From the NCBI GenBank assembly GCA_913054115.1, contig CAJXIS010000062.1:1-9300 (forward strand): a DNA stretch of 9,300 nucleotides, given 5' to 3'. The stretch comes from an uncultured Acidimicrobiaceae bacterium. Its GTDB lineage: Bacteria > Actinomycetota > Acidimicrobiia > Acidimicrobiales > MedAcidi-G1. Numbering within the stretch: position 1 is the first letter of the stretch; each line of letters opens with the position of its first letter. The notes under the pieces were generated by a model. It saw only the letters and a list, made by a program, of their open reading frames with translations. It did not search any database and was not told the origin of the DNA. Position numbers and translations under genes: made by a program. Below are positions 6,047-9,300 of this stretch, piece by piece.

Positions 6047-6865
6047 ATGGAAGACGTGCTTCGATACGAGGGGACCCGTGCCGTGGTGACCGGCGCTGCA
6101 TCTGGGATGGGCGCAGCGACGGCGACGATCCTGATCGACCTCGGTGCCGAGGTCCACGGGCTCGACATCCGACCCTGCGACGTCCCCGTCCATGCCTCGC
6201 ACCTCGTCGACCTGTCGGACACAGACCAGATCGACGACGCCGTCGAAGCCATCGGGGGCCCGATCGACAGCCTGTTCAACTGCGCCGGCCTGCCGACGAC
6301 CGCCCCGGACCTCGACGTGATGCTCGTGAACTTCGCCGGCCACCGCCACCTCACCGAGGCCGTCATCCCCCTCCTGTCCGACGGCGCCGGGATCGCGTTC
6401 ATCTCGTCGGTGGCCGGAATGGGCTGGGTGGCCAACGCGGCCAAGATCCTGCCGCTCGTCATGACCCCCGATTTCGACGCTGCCAGGGCATGGTGCGAAG
6501 AACATCCCGAGGTCGTCGGCGGCATGGGGTACCCCGCCTCCAAGGAGGCCATCAACGCCTACGTGGCGCTGCGCGGCTTCCAACTGGCCCCGTCGGGGGT
6601 ACGGCTCAACAGCCTCAACCCGGGCCCGACCGACACGCCGATGATGCCCTCGTTCATCGAGTCGCAGGGCCAGGATTTCTTCGACAACTTCCCGAAGCCG
6701 GTCGGCCGCAATGCCCGTCCCGACGAACAGGCGTGGGCGCTCGTGCTCCTCAACAGCCCGCGCAACAGCTACACGACCGCCACCTCGCACTTCGCCGACG
6801 GCGGGTTCACGGGCGGCCTTTTCACCGGGGGCATCGACATGGCCCTCCTCATGCCGCCGGAGTAG
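6047..6865 (+). CDS. SDR-family oxidoreductase, 3-alpha-hydroxysteroid dehydrogenase-like
   Basis: NAD(P)-dependent short-chain dehydrogenase of 272 residues. Rossmann motif TGAASGMG is at 15-22. Asp40 at the end of the second strand (GLDIR) favours NAD over NADP. DL at 55-56, NCAG at 78-81 and Asn95 follow. The catalytic set is Ser121 (ISSVAG), Tyr162 and Lys166 (YPASK). Ser121 and Tyr162 are 41 residues apart instead of the usual 13 or so, because of an insertion at about 125-155. The same kind of insertion, together with the short dinucleotide domain and a DLS..DGLxxCAG-like layout, is known in Comamonas 3-alpha-hydroxysteroid dehydrogenase/carbonyl reductase. The likely reaction is interconversion of a secondary alcohol and a ketone on a steroid-like or other bulky substrate. 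It is divergent from the P450, so it could oxidise an alcohol that enzyme makes (inference). Confidence 0.92.
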   Translation: MEDVLRYEGTRAVVTGAASGMGAATATILIDLGAEVHGLDIRPCDVPVHASHLVDLSDTDQIDDAVEAIGGPIDSLFNCAGLPTTAPDLDVMLVNFAGHRHLTEAVIPLLSDGAGIAFISSVAGMGWVANAAKILPLVMTPDFDAARAWCEEHPEVVGGMGYPASKEAINAYVALRGFQLAPSGVRLNSLNPGPTDTPMMPSFIESQGQDFFDNFPKPVGRNARPDEQAWALVLLNSPRNSYTTATSHFADGGFTGGLFTGGIDMALLMPPE

Positions 6866-6898
6866 CCGAGGCCACGGGGACCGCCGCAGCGGGAACCC
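6866..6898. other. Convergent gap between SDR and CoA-transferase genes
   Basis: Thirty-three bases between two converging stop codons. The only symmetry is a very short CCGC-A-GCGG, too weak to call a terminator, and there is no T-run on either strand. Readthrough or factor-dependent termination is likely. Confidence 0.5.
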
Positions 6899-8119
6899 TC
6901 AGAGGATCGCGCCGCTCTCCTTCAGCGCCGCTATCTCTTCCCAGGTCAGCCCCAGGTCGAGGAGCACCGTCTCGGTGTGCTCGCCGTGCTCCGGTCCGCG
7001 TTCGACGCTGACCGGCACCTCGTCGAACATGGCCGGGCTGGCCACCAACTGGACCTCCTCGCCGTTGCCGGCGGTCATCGTCGGGAGGTAGCCGTTGGCG
7101 ATCACCTGGGGGTCGTCGTAGAGCTCAATCAGGGACTGGAACGGCGCCCACACACCCTTGAATTCGTCGAGCGCCTTCTTCCAGTGGGCCAGCGGCTGCG
7201 ACCCGAAGGCCTCGTCGAGGATGGCGATGCACTCGGTGCAGTGCTCGGCCCGCGACACGGCGTCGGCGAACCGGGGGTCGGTCGCCAGGTCAGGGCGTTC
7301 GAGGCGATCCGCCAGGTCGGCCCAGAACTTGTCAGGCTGCAGAAGGATGAGCGTGATGAAGCGGTCGTCCGAGGTGCGGTAGGCGTTGACCCCGGGGTTG
7401 ACGGCCTTGGTGCGGTCCCGGGGCGGGAAGCTTCCGAGTCCGAACAACTTGGCGGCGACGACCAGCGGGGACGCCTGCCACATGGCGGTGGCCAGCAGCG
7501 AGACGTCGACGATGCTGGGCTCGCCGGTCCGCTCCCTCTTGGCGATGGCGGCGGCGATGGCGCCGGCGGTTGCGAGCCCGCCCATCACATCGCCGAACGC
7601 CGGGGCCGGCTGCCCCTGGGGCCAGCCGTCGGCATCGCCCGGGAAGAGCCCGGCGACGCCGCCCCTGGCCCAGAAGCTGGCACCGTCGTAGCCGCCTTTG
7701 TGTGCGTCGGGGCCGTGCACCCCCTGGCCGGTGCCACGGGCCACGATGATCGATGGGTTGCGGGCCCGCAGATCCTCGACCTCGATCCCCAGCTTGGTCC
7801 GGACGTGTGGCAGTGCGTTGGTCAGGAAAACGTCGGCGGTCTCGACGAGCCTCATCAGGGCCTCGTGGCCGTCGGGATGGGCCAGGTCGATGCCGATCGA
7901 CTTCTTGCCCCGGTTGGGCTGCTCCATCATGAAGTTGACCCCGCCCGCCATGCCCGGCATGAGGCCCGATGTGATCAGGCCCCGCTGCGGGTCGCCGGTG
8001 ACCGGATGCTCGACCTTGAGCACCTCGGCCCCCCAGTCAACGAGCACCGCCCCACCGGCTGGGACGAACGTCCAGCTGGCGAACTCGACGACCCGGATGC
8101 CGTCCAGTGGTCCTGCCAT
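6899..8119 (-). CDS. CaiB/BaiF family (class III) CoA-transferase
   Basis: Transfers CoA between carboxylic acids, or racemises an acyl-CoA in some family members. The 406-residue product has the usual family length. The N-terminal signature LDGIRVVEFASWTFVPAGGAVLVDWGAEVLKVEHP spans residues 5-39. RGKKSIGIDLAHPDG (70-84) and YDGASFWARGG (144-154) follow. Asp177 in FGDVMGGLATAGAI aligns with the catalytic Asp of formyl-CoA transferase (Asp169), which supports transferase activity. The start at 8119 is fixed by a perfect GAGGAGG seven bases upstream. The longer open frame adds 68 Pro/Arg/Ser-rich residues that only mirror the neighbouring gene. It begins 25 bp after the aldehyde dehydrogenase stop, so the two are probably co-transcribed. 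The acid made by that enzyme could be the substrate here (inference). It converges with the SDR gene, 33 bp away. Confidence 0.93.
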   Translation of the reverse strand: MAGPLDGIRVVEFASWTFVPAGGAVLVDWGAEVLKVEHPVTGDPQRGLITSGLMPGMAGGVNFMMEQPNRGKKSIGIDLAHPDGHEALMRLVETADVFLTNALPHVRTKLGIEVEDLRARNPSIIVARGTGQGVHGPDAHKGGYDGASFWARGGVAGLFPGDADGWPQGQPAPAFGDVMGGLATAGAIAAAIAKRERTGEPSIVDVSLLATAMWQASPLVVAAKLFGLGSFPPRDRTKAVNPGVNAYRTSDDRFITLILLQPDKFWADLADRLERPDLATDPRFADAVSRAEHCTECIAILDEAFGSQPLAHWKKALDEFKGVWAPFQSLIELYDDPQVIANGYLPTMTAGNGEEVQLVASPAMFDEVPVSVERGPEHGEHTETVLLDLGLTWEEIAALKESGAIL

Positions 8120-8126
8120 GGGAATG

Positions 8127-8133
8127 CCTCCTC
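8127..8133 (-). promoter_or_regulatory. Ribosome binding site deciding the CoA-transferase start
   Basis: GAGGAGG on the minus strand, seven bases before the ATG at 8119. It is the strongest Shine-Dalgarno in the window and lies in the gap after the aldehyde dehydrogenase stop. Confidence 0.85.
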
Positions 8134-8144
8134 GGTCGTACCGC

Positions 8145-9300
8145 TCAGGCCACGGGCCAGGCGACGGTCTTGGTCTCGGTGTAGGTCTCGAGCCCCTCGA
8201 TGCCGCACTGGCGGCCGATCCCTGACCCCTTGTAGCCACCGAACGGGGCATCGGCGCCGTACCAGACGCCGTTGTTGATCCCGAGCGTGCCGGTACGGAT
8301 GCGCCGGGCGACGCCCTTGGCACGGTCGAGGTCGGCCGAGTGGATCATGCCGCTCAGGCCGTAGTCGGAGTCGTTGGCGATGCGCACGGCGTCATCGTCG
8401 TCGTCGAAGGGGATGATCACCAGCACCGGGCCGAAGACCTCTTCACGGGCGATCGCCATCGAGTTGTCGACGTCGGCGAAGAGCGTCGGCTCCACGTACC
8501 AGCCCCGTTCGAGGTGTGCCGGGCGGCCGCCGCCCACGACCAGCCGGGCGCCCTCGTCCACACCCCTGGCGAGGTACCCGAGGACGCGTTCCTGTTGGCG
8601 CTGCGAGATCTGCGGCCCCTGGAGGTTGGCGGTATCCATCGGATCACCGTACGCCCAGCCCTCGAACCCCGCACGGACGACCTCGACCGCCTCGTCGTAG
8701 CGGGAGCGCGGGACGAGCATCCGGGTCGGGATGGCACAACCCTGACCGGCGTGCATGCAGCACGTGACCGCCCCCGGCAGGACCGCCGCGAAGTCGGCGT
8801 CGTCGAGCACGAGGTTCACGGACTTCCCGCCCAGTTCCAGAAACACCGACTTGAGCGTGGCCGACGCCGCCTCCATGATCCGCCTCCCGGTCGCCGTCGA
8901 TCCGGTGAAGGCCACCATGTCGACATCAGGGGAGGTGCTGAGCACCTCGCCGACGAGGTGGTCCGACGACGTCACGATGTTGAGCACCCCCGGGGGGATG
9001 TCGGTCTTCTCGGCGACCAGCCGGGCCAGACGGGTGGCGTTCCAGGGGGTGTCGGGGGCCGGCTTGAGGACGCACGTGTTCCCCATCGCCAGCACGGGGC
9101 CGAGCTTGTTGAGGATGATCTCCATCGGGAAGTTCCACGGCACGATCACCCCGACCACGCCCACGGGCTCCTTCCACACCTCCCGCTCCGACTCATAGCC
9201 GATGCCGAAGGCGTCCTTCGGCGGCAACGCCCGGGACCATGGGAACTCGTCGATCATGTCCCGGGGCCAGCGCAGCGCCTCGCGCAGCGGGGCATCGAGT
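8145..9300 (-). CDS. NAD(P)-dependent aldehyde dehydrogenase (5' end beyond window)
   Basis: Oxidises an aldehyde to a carboxylic acid through a cysteine thioester. The frame is open through the right edge; 384 residues are visible, against about 480 for the family, so roughly 100 N-terminal residues are missing. An internal ATG at 9255-9257 is not the true start, because the preceding codons (LDAPLREALRWPRD) read as normal family sequence. Visible landmarks: VPWNFPMEIILNK with the catalytic Asn, TCVLKPA with the cofactor-binding Lys, FTGSTATGRRI (NAD loop), FLELGGKS with the general-base Glu (codon 8835-8837), GQGCAIPTR with the nucleophilic Cys (codon 8736-8738), EEVFGPVL, and the C-terminal APFGGYKGSGIGR. 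All catalytic residues in the visible part are present. It is followed by the CoA-transferase in a likely operon. Substrate unknown. Confidence 0.96.
   Translation of the reverse strand, partial: LDAPLREALRWPRDMIDEFPWSRALPPKDAFGIGYESEREVWKEPVGVVGVIVPWNFPMEIILNKLGPVLAMGNTCVLKPAPDTPWNATRLARLVAEKTDIPPGVLNIVTSSDHLVGEVLSTSPDVDMVAFTGSTATGRRIMEAASATLKSVFLELGGKSVNLVLDDADFAAVLPGAVTCCMHAGQGCAIPTRMLVPRSRYDEAVEVVRAGFEGWAYGDPMDTANLQGPQISQRQQERVLGYLARGVDEGARLVVGGGRPAHLERGWYVEPTLFADVDNSMAIAREEVFGPVLVIIPFDDDDDAVRIANDSDYGLSGMIHSADLDRAKGVARRIRTGTLGINNGVWYGADAPFGGYKGSGIGRQCGIEGLETYTETKTVAWPVA

Noticed and set aside
6866..6898. Bidirectional terminator between the SDR and CoA-transferase genes
   Set aside because: The only hairpin has four-base arms around a single base, with no T-run; not enough to call.
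8120..8323. 68-residue N-terminal extension of the CoA-transferase
   Set aside because: Pro/Arg/Ser-rich sequence overlapping the end of the aldehyde dehydrogenase gene. The ATG at 8119 has a perfect GAGGAGG site and begins the conserved LDGIRVVEF region.

Overview
The window is high-GC, densely coded DNA with AGGGGA/AGGAGG-type ribosome sites, GTG as well as ATG starts, and a gene set that looks like lipid or terpenoid/steroid catabolism. This fits a high-GC actinobacterium, with Acidimicrobiia or a mycobacterium-like lineage plausible from the overall flavour, but no phylogenetic marker is present. There are eight protein genes, two of them cut by the window edges, and no RNA genes, insertion sequences or CRISPR. 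No gene-free stretch exceeds about 170 bases.

Layout: (1) 1-2162, minus strand: a branched-chain-amino-acid-type (LIV/HAAT) ABC importer module, with a lipoprotein solute-binding protein carrying a long Thr/Ala/Pro linker, followed by a LivH-type permease that runs off the left edge. (2) A 166-bp divergent promoter region. (3) 2329-4722, plus strand: two dissimilar acyl-CoA dehydrogenase genes, probably the two subunits of a heteromeric enzyme, separated by a 38-bp tandem repeat that makes two tiny open frames, each with its own start and stop. (4) 4719-5927, minus: a cytochrome P450 whose stop codon shares a CTAG with the stop of the second dehydrogenase. (5) A 119-bp divergent region with a GC-rich palindrome. 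(6) 6047-6865, plus: an SDR oxidoreductase resembling 3-alpha-hydroxysteroid dehydrogenase. (7) 6899-9300, minus: an aldehyde dehydrogenase (its 5' part lies off the right edge) followed by a CaiB/BaiF CoA-transferase, apparently one operon.

Taken together the genes could import an acidic or hydrophobic substrate, oxidise it (P450, SDR, aldehyde dehydrogenase), attach CoA by transfer from another thioester (CaiB/BaiF), and start beta-oxidation with the dehydrogenase pair. The individual family assignments are strong; the shared pathway and its substrate are inference. The least ordinary feature is the stop-restart mini-frame array at 3518-3631 between the two dehydrogenase genes.
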